Assembly: GCA_002471805.1 (NCBI GenBank)
Contig: DKQR01000217.1
Coordinates: 1-13,620, forward strand
DNA length: 13,620 nt
Direction of reading: 5' to 3'
Origin: Fidelibacterota bacterium UBA7303
GTDB lineage: Bacteria; Fidelibacterota; Marinisomatia; Marinisomatales; UBA1611
Below the pieces are notes generated by a model. It did no database searches, was not told the origin of the DNA, and worked only from the letters and a program-made list of their open reading frames with translations. Below, one piece after another: positions 7,844-13,620 of the stretch. The translations under genes were made by a program, and so were the position numbers. The stretch's first letter is position 1; every line of letters begins with the position of its first letter.

Positions 7844-8283
7844 TCCAATGTAAACAGAATTGTGATCCTCAGTTAGCATCGCCTGAAAAACATCTGGTAA
7901 AAAAAATATCAGAAACTGTATTGACCGATCATAAAGTGCAGGACGGCGATGTATCATTTATTTTCGGGTCGGATGAATTGCTGGCATCACTGAAAAAAGA
8001 ATTTTTTCAACAGGATCATTGGACCGATGTTATCGCATTCCGCCTGAATGACTATAAAGAAACCCATGTGGAGGGAGAAATCTATATCAGTCTTCCCCGA
8101 GCGAAAGAAAACGCAGAAGAATTCGGCGAATCTTTTGAAAAAGAAGTTGCCCGGCTCATCGTGCATGGTACCCTGCATTTGCTGGGGTTTGAGGATAAAA
8201 CAGAAAAGCAAAAAGATACCATGCGCAAGACAGAGGAGAAGTATTTGAACCTGGTAGATTGGGAATTATTATTTGGAGAATGA
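7840..8283 (+). CDS. ybeY: Endoribonuclease YbeY (16S rRNA maturation factor)
   Basis: UPF0054 metalloprotein involved in 16S rRNA 3'-end maturation and ribosome quality control. At 147 aa it has normal size. The family motif HGxLHLxGxDH appears as HGTLHLLGFED: His109 and His113 match the first two metal ligands, while the third position (His124 in E. coli) is Asp119. The following KTEKQKDTMRKTEEKYL matches the usual C-terminal helix with its conserved Met. DVIAFRLND earlier corresponds to the conserved DVLSFP-like strand. The start ATG overlaps the PgpH-like stop by 4 nt, and its stop TGA abuts the ATG of mazG, so all three should be translated from one message. Asp as third ligand is, as I recall, common in Bacteroidetes-type YbeY, so I do not read it as loss of function. 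Confidence 0.94.
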   Translation: MIQCKQNCDPQLASPEKHLVKKISETVLTDHKVQDGDVSFIFGSDELLASLKKEFFQQDHWTDVIAFRLNDYKETHVEGEIYISLPRAKENAEEFGESFEKEVARLIVHGTLHLLGFEDKTEKQKDTMRKTEEKYLNLVDWELLFGE

Positions 8284-9099
8284 ATGGATAAACAACTAGC
8301 GGCTGAAAAATTTATTAAACTCTTAGAAATCGTGGAAACATTGCGAGGTCCTGATGGCTGTCCCTGGGATAAAGAACAAACCCACGAATCACTCCTGCCT
8401 TATTTTTTAGAGGAGGCCTATGAATTGATGGAAAGTGTTGATCGCAAGGACAAGGATACATTTAAGGAAGAATTGGGCGATATTATGCTTCATGTTGTAC
8501 TGCAGGCCCAGATTTCCAGGGAAAATTCCGGTTTCAATATTTCTGATTCTCTTGATACGGTAAATGAGAAACTTGTCCATCGTCACCCGCATGTTTTTGG
8601 TGAAAAAAAGGCTGATGCCGCTTTTCACGCAAAACAGAACTGGGAAGCAGCCAAACATGAAGAAAAGAAACGTGAGTCTCGACTGGATGGTGTACCGGCG
8701 GCACTCCCAGCTCTGGTTCGGGCGCAGCGACTTCAGGAAAAAGCCGCTTATGCCGGTTTTGACTGGGAGAAAGTGGAAGAAGTTTGGGACAAGGTCCACG
8801 AGGAGATCCAGGAACTGAAAGAAGCCCAAACCAAAAACACCAGGGAATATATTGAAGAGGAAATAGGCGATGTACTTTTTGCGATTGTAAACCTGGCGCG
8901 GTTTTTGAAACTTCCTGCTGAAGATGCCCTGCGCAAGTCCAATCAGAAATTTACCGACCGTTTTGCCCAGGTGGAAAAAGAATTAAAAAAACGGGGAAAA
9001 ACCGTAGATAAATCAACACTGGAGGAAATGGATGAGATCTGGAATGCGGTGAAAAACACGAAAGTTGATAAAATAAAAAAATTACAACTGGGTTCATAG
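8284..9099 (+). CDS. mazG: Nucleoside triphosphate pyrophosphohydrolase MazG
   Basis: Hydrolyses (d)NTPs to NMPs plus pyrophosphate, cleaning non-canonical nucleotides and, in E. coli, moderating (p)ppGpp-linked responses. At 271 aa it is a two-domain MazG (E. coli 263). The N-terminal domain shows GPDGCPWDKEQTHESL (residues 22-37) and the metal site EExxE...ExxD as Glu43, Glu44, Glu47, Glu63 and Asp66. The second domain repeats the pattern: ELKEAQ, then EEEIGDVLFAIVNLARF, then KFTDRFAQVEKEL near the C-terminus. It starts immediately after the ybeY stop with no gap, so it depends on coupling. After its stop, the sequence becomes clearly more AT-rich. No terminator is obvious directly behind it; the first is at 9379, past the small ORF. 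Confidence 0.96.
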   Translation: MDKQLAAEKFIKLLEIVETLRGPDGCPWDKEQTHESLLPYFLEEAYELMESVDRKDKDTFKEELGDIMLHVVLQAQISRENSGFNISDSLDTVNEKLVHRHPHVFGEKKADAAFHAKQNWEAAKHEEKKRESRLDGVPAALPALVRAQRLQEKAAYAGFDWEKVEEVWDKVHEEIQELKEAQTKNTREYIEEEIGDVLFAIVNLARFLKLPAEDALRKSNQKFTDRFAQVEKELKKRGKTVDKSTLEEMDEIWNAVKNTKVDKIKKLQLGS

Positions 9100-9166
9100 T
9101 CCGTTAAGTAATATTTTGCCCCGTCATGATTTTACCACCGCAATGTAAAAAAACGGAGAAAACAAT

Positions 9167-9355
9167 ATGAACAAATATAGAAACCTAAAAAATGGTGAAA
9201 AGGCAAAAGAATTGAATTCCCCAATGAATTTAATTATAAAAACTAAATGTCCAACTAAATGGATAATCGAAGATTTAGAAACTGGGCAGAGATATAGAGC
9301 TAACGGTAATACTGAAGTTGGTAAAATGTTTGATATAATATATAATAAAAAATAA
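9167..9355 (+). CDS. Small hypothetical protein, 62 aa
   Basis: I do not recognise this family. Support for a real gene: a good Shine-Dalgarno sequence (GGAG at 9155-9158, 8 nt before ATG 9167), a full reading frame with AT-rich codons, no competing larger frame, and an intrinsic terminator 24 nt after the stop. The protein is basic at the N-terminus (NKYRNLKNGEKAKEL) and then has a likely beta-hairpin pattern, KWIIEDLETGQRYRANGN, followed by a hydrophobic end (GKMFDIIY). It has no signal peptide, membrane segment or Cys pair (one Cys). It is much more AT-rich than mazG before it and shares that bias with the YHYH gene after it, hinting at a separate origin. It could be a regulatory or accessory protein of the island; function unknown. 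Confidence 0.6.
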   Translation: MNKYRNLKNGEKAKELNSPMNLIIKTKCPTKWIIEDLETGQRYRANGNTEVGKMFDIIYNKK

Positions 9356-9408
9356 TTTACCCTTTTCGCATCATCAATCCCCAAACTCGTGGGGTTTTTT
9401 ATTTGTGG
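9356..9408 (+). repeat. Copy A of a 53-bp terminator-containing direct repeat
   Basis: Aligned by hand without gaps to 11314-11366: 43 of 53 positions agree. Shared blocks are TACCCTTTTC, CCCC, CGTGGGGTTTT and TTTGTGG. The shared text continues outside the hairpin on both sides, so similarity is not explained only by both being GC-stem terminators. The copy begins right behind the stop codon of the 62-aa ORF. Confidence 0.65.
9379..9400 (+). terminator. Intrinsic terminator after the 62-aa ORF
   Basis: CCCCA (9379-9383), loop AACTCG and TGGGG (9390-9394) are followed by six T's (9395-9400). It separates the small ORF from the YHYH gene. It is the core of the first copy of the 53-bp repeat. 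Confidence 0.8.
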
Positions 9409-9569
9409 AATAAATCAACGCCTATTTGTCTTTCAGCTAATTTAAAATAGGAGAAGATGCGTGAGGTTCATAACCCGGTGTATAATTTTTAACCTTTTTA
9501 TAATTCATATGTCTTATACAATAATAAAAATAATTAATTACTTTATTCGAATTCAAGATAGGTTATGAA
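9409..9569 (+). promoter_or_regulatory. AT-rich upstream region of the YHYH gene, possible promoter
   Basis: This 161-nt gap lies between the terminator and the YHYH start. TATAAT occurs at 9481-9486 and 9499-9504, but I find no convincing -35 box at 16-18 nt for either. An inverted repeat CCTATTT (9421-9427) / AAATAGG (9445-9451) could be an operator or chance. Because a terminator precedes it, the YHYH gene needs its own promoter here; exact position unresolved. Confidence 0.35.
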
Positions 9570-11312
9570 ATGAAAAAAATATGTGTATTATTGATTATAA
9601 CGACAATCAATACAATTTATGGTCAATGTGAAGAAGAATATTCAACTGTTGGTATCTTAACTGATTTAAGTGAAGAAACTTATAATGATGATGAATCGGT
9701 TAATGCCTATAGTATTTTTTCTTGGACATCAGATGATGAAAATCGAATACTATCTGGAAATGGCATCCCAAATCATGAAGTAGGTACATTTCCTAATCCA
9801 AACTGTCCGAATACCATTAGTGAACAAAATGTAAATCAAACATTTACTCTTTGTCCATTATTAGTTTCTGAGGAGGGAGATTATGGAGTTGGTGGTCCTT
9901 TAGGGGCATCAGCTTATGCTATAAATAGTGTGAAATTTGATCCAGCTACAGCAGGGAGATGTGATGATGATGGAGTATGTAGTCTTGCCCAAGGACAAGG
10001 CCAATGGAATATAGAAGCCCTTGGACATGAAACATTTGATTTTGGAGATGATATGAACCATGCTCATGTACAGCCCACAGGTGTATATCATTACCACGGC
10101 ATGCCAGAACTACTTTTAGACCTTTTAGGAGATGACCAAAGTATGACTCTTGTTGGATGGGCTTCAGATGGTTTTCCTGTATATGCAAGATATGGTTATG
10201 CGGATGTAAATGACTCTAGCAGTGAACTTATTTCTCTTCAGCCAAGTTGGAGGTTGAAAACCGATCCAGATGAAGGGCGTCCAGATACCTTAACTGCCTT
10301 AGAAGGTGGCCCAGGGCAAGGTACAACTTATCCCAATATTCCTATTCCAATGGGGGCCTTTACTCAAGATTTTGAATATGAAGAAGGTTATGGTGATTTA
10401 GATGAATGTAATGGAAGAATAGGAGTGACTCCTGAATTTCCTGAAGGCATTTATTATTATGTGGTCACTGATGATTTTCCATACTTCTCAAGATGCCTAA
10501 AAGGTGACTTTGACGGTGGCGGCGAAGGCGTTCCTGACTGTGAGGACGTGCCTCCTGGTAATCCATGCTGTGGGGATGGTGTTTGTGGTGGTCCTGAGAC
10601 TGAAGATAATTGTCCGGTAGATTGTGCTTCAGGAAATACTGGTCCTTCACTGATCAATTTTTTTATCTATGCAGACACGGTTAATACAAGTCAAGAGTCT
10701 GTTAACGTTGGTTATGTAATAGAAGCTGAAGATAGCGATAATTATTTATCTAATTATATCCTTCGGTTGATAATCAATGGTGGCCCTATTAATGGAGGAG
10801 AAATGTTGGAAAGTTCTGATAGCTTTTATGCAGGTTTAATGTCTTCTTCTATTACGGGTGTTATAGAAATACCTATGGGTTCAACTGAAGGTCAATGGAA
10901 TATTAGAATTATTTTAAGGGATGATCTTGATGCTGTTACAAACATTGGGCCAAATGATTTAGAAAACCAAAATTTTCAAAATTATATCTACGTTAATAAC
11001 GCTGTACTTGGACAAATAGTAAATAACGTACCTATGAAATATTCTTTAAACCAAAATTATCCTAATCCATTCAATCCTGTTACCACAATTGACTATATAC
11101 TACCAGAAAATGGATTAGTGAATATCACAATATTTGATATGATGGGGAGGGAGATAAATACACTATTGAATAGTTCACAAACTGCTGGATATAAATCTAT
11201 TCAATGGAATGCTACGAACAATCAAAGTGACGCAGTTTCAGCCGGTATTTATCTATATAGAATAAAAGTGGAAGATTTCATCCAAACAAAGAAGATGGTA
11301 TTGCTAAAATAG
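9570..11312 (+). CDS. Secreted YHYH-domain protein with type IX (T9SS) sorting domain
   Basis: Length 580 aa. Residues 1-18 are a signal peptide (KK, hydrophobic stretch, then YG before Gln19). Residues about 100-310 form a YHYH domain (PF14240 type): GVYHYHGMPE at 171-180 gives the name, with NHAHVQPT just before and DGFPVYARYGY (200-210) after. The His-rich segment suggests metal binding, but no function is established. A Cys-rich stretch at 324-352 (CCGDGVCGGPETEDNCPVDC pattern) resembles short Ca-binding or spacer motifs of secreted proteins. After a predicted beta-rich domain (355-485), residues 489-580 are a FlgD-Ig/type A sorting domain: NQNYPNPFNP, IFDMMGREI, GIYLYRI and a terminal KKMVLLK. 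So export by Sec, then type IX secretion and surface attachment or release is predicted. Codon use is AT-rich compared with both neighbours. The start has only a weak AGG upstream. Convergent with yjbQ. Confidence 0.88.
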   Translation: MKKICVLLIITTINTIYGQCEEEYSTVGILTDLSEETYNDDESVNAYSIFSWTSDDENRILSGNGIPNHEVGTFPNPNCPNTISEQNVNQTFTLCPLLVSEEGDYGVGGPLGASAYAINSVKFDPATAGRCDDDGVCSLAQGQGQWNIEALGHETFDFGDDMNHAHVQPTGVYHYHGMPELLLDLLGDDQSMTLVGWASDGFPVYARYGYADVNDSSSELISLQPSWRLKTDPDEGRPDTLTALEGGPGQGTTYPNIPIPMGAFTQDFEYEEGYGDLDECNGRIGVTPEFPEGIYYYVVTDDFPYFSRCLKGDFDGGGEGVPDCEDVPPGNPCCGDGVCGGPETEDNCPVDCASGNTGPSLINFFIYADTVNTSQESVNVGYVIEAEDSDNYLSNYILRLIINGGPINGGEMLESSDSFYAGLMSSSITGVIEIPMGSTEGQWNIRIILRDDLDAVTNIGPNDLENQNFQNYIYVNNAVLGQIVNNVPMKYSLNQNYPNPFNPVTTIDYILPENGLVNITIFDMMGREINTLLNSSQTAGYKSIQWNATNNQSDAVSAGIYLYRIKVEDFIQTKKMVLLK

Positions 11313-11313
11313 A

Positions 11314-11366
11314 TCTACCCTTTTCACAACATAAAGCCCCACATCCGTGGGGTTTTATGTTTGTGG
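11314..11366 (+). repeat. Copy B of the 53-bp terminator-containing direct repeat
   Basis: Second copy of the 9356-9408 sequence (43 of 53 identical, same orientation, no gaps). It starts one base after the stop codon of the YHYH gene, as copy A starts right after the 62-aa ORF, and ends three bases before the yjbQ stop codon. The two copies thus bracket the YHYH gene and its promoter. Confidence 0.65.
11330..11359. terminator. Strong convergent terminator between YHYH gene and yjbQ
   Basis: CATAAAGCCCCAC (11330-11342) pairs with GTGGGGTTTTATG (11347-11359) around an ATCC loop: 13 bp with one G-U. Two A-T pairs and, after a one-base bulge, three more pairs (11325-11327 with 11363-11365) can extend it. 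The T's within the 3' arm suit plus-strand termination of the YHYH gene; on the minus strand the same stem would serve the yjbQ operon, though with a weaker T tract. Confidence 0.8.
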
Positions 11367-11369
11367 GAA

Positions 11370-11789
11370 TTAGTCGCCGTTTACTGTAAGTACAATTCTG
11401 CGGCTTCCGCCATGGTCTCGGTGCTCACAGAGATAAATCCCCTGCCAGATACCAAGGATAAGCTTTCCACCACCGATGGGGATACTCACTGAAGACCCCA
11501 GGATAGCTGATTTCAAATGAGCCGGCATGTCATCGGGGCCTTCCAGTGTATGTCTGTAATAAGGGGCATTTTCAGGCACAGTTTCATTAAAATGGGATTC
11601 AAAGTCTATTCGCACAGTGGGATCCGCGTCTTCATTGATGGTCAATGATGCAGATGTATGCTTGATAAAGATATGGAGCAATCCAGCGGAAATATCTTTG
11701 ATCTGCGGCAGCTCCCTTATAATATGATCTGTGATGATATGAAATCCCCGCGGATGCCTGGAGAGTGTAATCTCTTTTTGTACCCACAT
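11370..11789 (-). CDS. yjbQ: YjbQ family protein (UPF0047)
   Basis: UPF0047/YjbQ protein, 139 aa, annotated elsewhere as 'secondary thiamine-phosphate synthase enzyme' because E. coli YjbQ can weakly replace ThiE; the true role is unsettled. Family motifs are intact: FIKHTSASLTINEDADPTVR (residues 41-60), HTLEGPDDMPAHLKS (80-94) and GIWQGIYLCEHRDHGGSR (113-130). The conserved His/Glu/Asp cluster (His44, Glu53, His80, Glu83, His91, His123) probably forms the active site pocket. It is the last gene of the minus-strand operon, beginning 3 nt after the GNAT stop codon, and it ends at the convergent terminator. No thiamine genes are visible next to it, so the thiamine link has no support from context. 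Confidence 0.93.
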   Translation of the reverse strand: MWVQKEITLSRHPRGFHIITDHIIRELPQIKDISAGLLHIFIKHTSASLTINEDADPTVRIDFESHFNETVPENAPYYRHTLEGPDDMPAHLKSAILGSSVSIPIGGGKLILGIWQGIYLCEHRDHGGSRRIVLTVNGD

Positions 11790-11792
11790 ATT

Positions 11793-12224
11793 CTATAACT
11801 GTTTTTCCAACCAGATGCTGGATTCTGGTTCAGGGATTATTGGTCTTTCTTCTATGATTTCGAATCCTCTTTGGATGCAGAATTCTAACATGGCTTGATG
11901 CTTTTTCCATGTTTTTAATCGTATGACAGTGTAACCTCTTTCTCTGGCCCAGCCTTCCTGTTCATCAGCCAGCGTGTATGCTACTCTCTGTCTTCTGAAT
12001 TGAGGATGTACACCGCCCATCCAGCTGTAAAAACTGCCATCCTTGAAGCGGTCATATCCAACCTTAAACCCCGCAGGTTTTTTATCCAAAAAAGCAATCA
12101 ACGATAGATGATCTCCCGCACAGCGCTGCTCATATTCAGTCAGTTCATAAGGAAAATCGAATTCAGGAATCTGGTTGGATAGATCAATGCATTCCTGAAA
12201 ATTGCCTGACCGAATCTGAATCAC
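11793..12224 (-). CDS. GNAT-family N-acetyltransferase
   Basis: 143 aa, a single GNAT domain that would transfer acetyl from acetyl-CoA to an amine; substrate unknown. The beta4-alpha3 motif A region is SWMGGVHPQFRRQRVAYTLA (residues 68-87), followed by WARERGYTVIRLKTW and an end-of-domain LEFCIQRGFEIIEE (113-126), the usual motif B. In the acetyl-CoA pyrophosphate loop, normally Q/R-x-x-G-x-G/A, the first Gly is Arg80 here (RRQRVA; codon AGA, one change from GGA). That could weaken CoA binding or be a tolerated variant. Its ATG overlaps the stop of the upstream asparagine-synthetase-B-like gene by 4 nt (ATGA), and yjbQ follows after 3 nt. Confidence 0.85.
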   Translation of the reverse strand: MIQIRSGNFQECIDLSNQIPEFDFPYELTEYEQRCAGDHLSLIAFLDKKPAGFKVGYDRFKDGSFYSWMGGVHPQFRRQRVAYTLADEQEGWARERGYTVIRLKTWKKHQAMLEFCIQRGFEIIEERPIIPEPESSIWLEKQL

Positions 12225-13468
12225 GTTTTCCGTTCTTTTTTTCGTGCCGCCGGGAAGAGGATATTATTCAAAATAAGACGGTATCCAGGGGAATTGCGGT
12301 GGAGTTTGAGATCTGTTGGCGGGTCACCCACAAAATGCTGGTAGTCTTCCGGATCATGTCCGCCGTAAAAAGTAAAGGTCCCTCTGCCAAAATTGCCATG
12401 TAGGTATTTTACTTGGTCCGAAGCAGGGTCCTCGCCCATGATAACAATGTGGGATTTGATCCTTTTCTTATGAAATCCAGTGGATTGTCCCATAAAACCC
12501 TTGATGACGGAAACATGATTCTGGGTCAGCATGGTGGGTACGGGGTCATATTTAGCCGAGAACTCGAACAGCGAAAAATAGTCTGCCTCGGCACCCCGGG
12601 TGACGGGATTATGACTGGGCGGATAATCAATATCAGAGAATTCATAGACCATGGGATCACTGATCAGCTTGAATTCTGTAAAGGCGAATGTTTTGCTGAA
12701 ATCCAATTTCGACTGTATTTTGGGATCAATAGGCGTACCATCGAAAACTGCGTGGGCCCCATCTTTATTTTCCATGGCCAGGGCAATATCATATGAATCT
12801 GAAGCGGAGCACATAGCAAAAAGGAAACCGCCCTCGCCCACATAGGCTTTGATGGTTCGGGCAATAGATTTTTTTTCTTCGTGTACACTGGAGAATCCCA
12901 AGCGCTGCGCCATTCCTTCATATTGACGCTGCTGGTCGCGATACCATTGTGAATTATGGTAACTGCGGTAAAATTTCCCGTATTGCCCGGTAAAATCTTC
13001 GTGGTGCAGATGTAGCCAGTCGTATTCAGACAGTTTCCCCTGTAAAACATCCTCATCCCAGAGTGTTTCATAATTCACTTCTGCGTAAGTAAGTGCCAGG
13101 GTTACGGCATCATCCCAGGGCTGTTTGTTGGGGGGCGTGTAAATGGCAATTTTCGGAGATTTCTCAAGGAGAACAATATCCATATTGCCCTGTTCAATTT
13201 CTGTATAGATGGCTAGCATTTTATCTGGTGAAATCAATTCAAAACCCACTCCGCGCAATCGACATTCTGTATGGATGAACTCATGGGCATCCATGAGGAA
13301 AGATCCGCCGCGATAATTTAAAAGCCATTCTATGTTTATATTTTTTGTGAGCGTATGATAGGCAACTCCATAGGCTTTCAGGTGGTCATTCTGCGTCTGA
13401 TCCATGGGGATCAATATTTTTTGCCCATAGATCAGGGATGCCAGGAAAAGAATATAGATTATTTTCAT
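12221..13468 (-). CDS. Secreted 'asparagine synthetase B'-like protein, function unknown
   Basis: 415 aa with a short signal peptide (residues 1-15, LIYG before Gln16), so probably exported. It belongs to a conserved family that I recall being labelled 'asparagine synthetase B' in Bacteroidetes-type genomes. The label is doubtful: there is no N-terminal catalytic Cys2 of a glutaminase and no SGGxDS ATP-pyrophosphatase loop. Conserved-looking blocks are LKAYGVAYHTL (30-40), LLNYRGGSFL (49-58), DWLHLHHEDFTGQYGKFY (150-167), GEGGFLFAMCSASDSYDIAL (211-230) with Cys220, GFMGQSTGFHKKRIKSH (324-340) and GNFGRGTFTFYGGHDPEDYQ (358-377). The FLFAMCSA turn and GGHDPEDY end recall a class-I amidotransferase/ThuA-like fold, but that is inference. 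It overlaps the upstream TPR-like gene by 1 nt and the downstream GNAT gene by 4 nt. Confidence 0.75.
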   Translation of the reverse strand: MKIIYILFLASLIYGQKILIPMDQTQNDHLKAYGVAYHTLTKNINIEWLLNYRGGSFLMDAHEFIHTECRLRGVGFELISPDKMLAIYTEIEQGNMDIVLLEKSPKIAIYTPPNKQPWDDAVTLALTYAEVNYETLWDEDVLQGKLSEYDWLHLHHEDFTGQYGKFYRSYHNSQWYRDQQRQYEGMAQRLGFSSVHEEKKSIARTIKAYVGEGGFLFAMCSASDSYDIALAMENKDGAHAVFDGTPIDPKIQSKLDFSKTFAFTEFKLISDPMVYEFSDIDYPPSHNPVTRGAEADYFSLFEFSAKYDPVPTMLTQNHVSVIKGFMGQSTGFHKKRIKSHIVIMGEDPASDQVKYLHGNFGRGTFTFYGGHDPEDYQHFVGDPPTDLKLHRNSPGYRLILNNILFPAARKKERKT

Positions 13469-13620
13469 CAGCTTTTCGTCTGCTGGATTTTTCTAATATG
13501 ATATCGAACAGGTTCTGCAAATATGGATAATGGATATTCATTCAGGATTTTCATATATGCTGCCAGTGCTTTTTCAGTCTCGCCCAGATGCAGTTCATAG
13601 ATCTGTCCGCTCAGTATAAT
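13468..13620 (-). CDS. C-terminal end of a TPR-like repeat protein (partial)
   Basis: Only the last 50 residues are in the window; the rest lies to the right. The pattern SGQIYELHLGETEKALAAYM, then KILNEYPLSIFAEPVR, is a typical tetratricopeptide repeat (G at the helix A turn, A-x-x-Y, then P after helix B), as in outer-membrane or periplasmic TPR proteins that end with a VRxxIRxLQ-like helix. The TGA stop (13470-13468) shares its A with the ATG of the next gene, so the two are coupled. It is the visible beginning of the minus-strand operon. The whole protein's function cannot be told from this fragment. Confidence 0.75.
   Translation of the reverse strand: MILSGQIYELHLGETEKALAAYMKILNEYPLSIFAEPVRYHIRKIQQTKS

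Noticed and set aside
9356..9460. Integron attC site for the cassette-like repeats
   Set aside because: I found no convincing RYYYAAC/GTTRRRY core pair or long attC-like symmetry around either copy, and no integrase in the window. The hairpins fit terminators.
12413..13278. Plus- and minus-strand frames of 60-135 aa inside 12413-13278
   Set aside because: They are out-of-frame shadows of the exported asparagine-synthetase-B-like gene, with no family resemblance or ribosome site.
1..13620. CRISPR array, transposase, prophage, tRNA or rRNA
   Set aside because: No regularly spaced repeats, recombinase motifs, cloverleaf-like sequences or rRNA segments were seen on either strand.

Overview
The window looks like chromosomal DNA from a free-living, probably marine or aquatic bacterium of the FCB superphylum. 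Candidatus Marinimicrobia (SAR406/Neomarinimicrobiota) is my best guess and Ignavibacteria/Calditrichaeota-like lineages are alternatives. The reasons are a secreted protein with a YPNPFNP-type C-terminal type IX sorting domain, a YbeY whose third metal ligand is Asp rather than His, a secreted 'asparagine synthetase B'-like protein of the kind found in Bacteroidetes-type genomes, and mostly weak Shine-Dalgarno sequences. This is read from protein features only, without a database search.

Layout. (1) 1-1207, minus: the first 402 codons of glycine decarboxylase GcvP, cut by the window edge. (2) 1208-1471: a divergent intergenic region. Its right half, read on +, holds a nested hairpin and a strong terminator-like hairpin with eight T's directly in front of the next gene, so it may be an attenuator leader. 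(3) 1472-8000s, plus: a tightly packed run of a coiled-coil zinc-ribbon protein (HP0958/CdsZ-like), the RNase P RNA gene rnpB placed with about 15 nt on each side, recJ, an acyl-CoA dehydrogenase, a 7TM-HD (PgpH-like) c-di-AMP phosphodiesterase, ybeY and mazG (ends 9099). The last four are coupled or nearly so (11-nt overlap, 4-nt overlap, 0-nt gap).

(4) 9100-11369: an AT-rich accessory-looking island with an unrecognised 62-aa ORF and a 580-aa secreted YHYH-domain/T9SS protein. Each gene is followed by a terminator hairpin, and the two terminators are copies of one 53-bp sequence (43 of 53 positions identical by my hand alignment). This gives a cassette-like structure. (5) 11370-13620, minus: a convergent operon, in transcription order the end of a TPR-like protein, the secreted 'asparagine synthetase B'-like protein, a GNAT acetyltransferase and YjbQ. 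The reading frames overlap by 1 and 4 nt and are then separated by 3 nt.

Functionally, the plus-strand block is mostly housekeeping: RNA processing (rnpB, ybeY), DNA repair (recJ), nucleotide-pool cleaning (mazG), second-messenger breakdown (pgpH-like) and fatty-acyl oxidation. The points most worth checking are the leader attenuator, rnpB inside a protein operon, the repeat-flanked island, and the non-standard residues in PgpH, YbeY and the GNAT enzyme. I see no CRISPR array, transposase, tRNA or rRNA.
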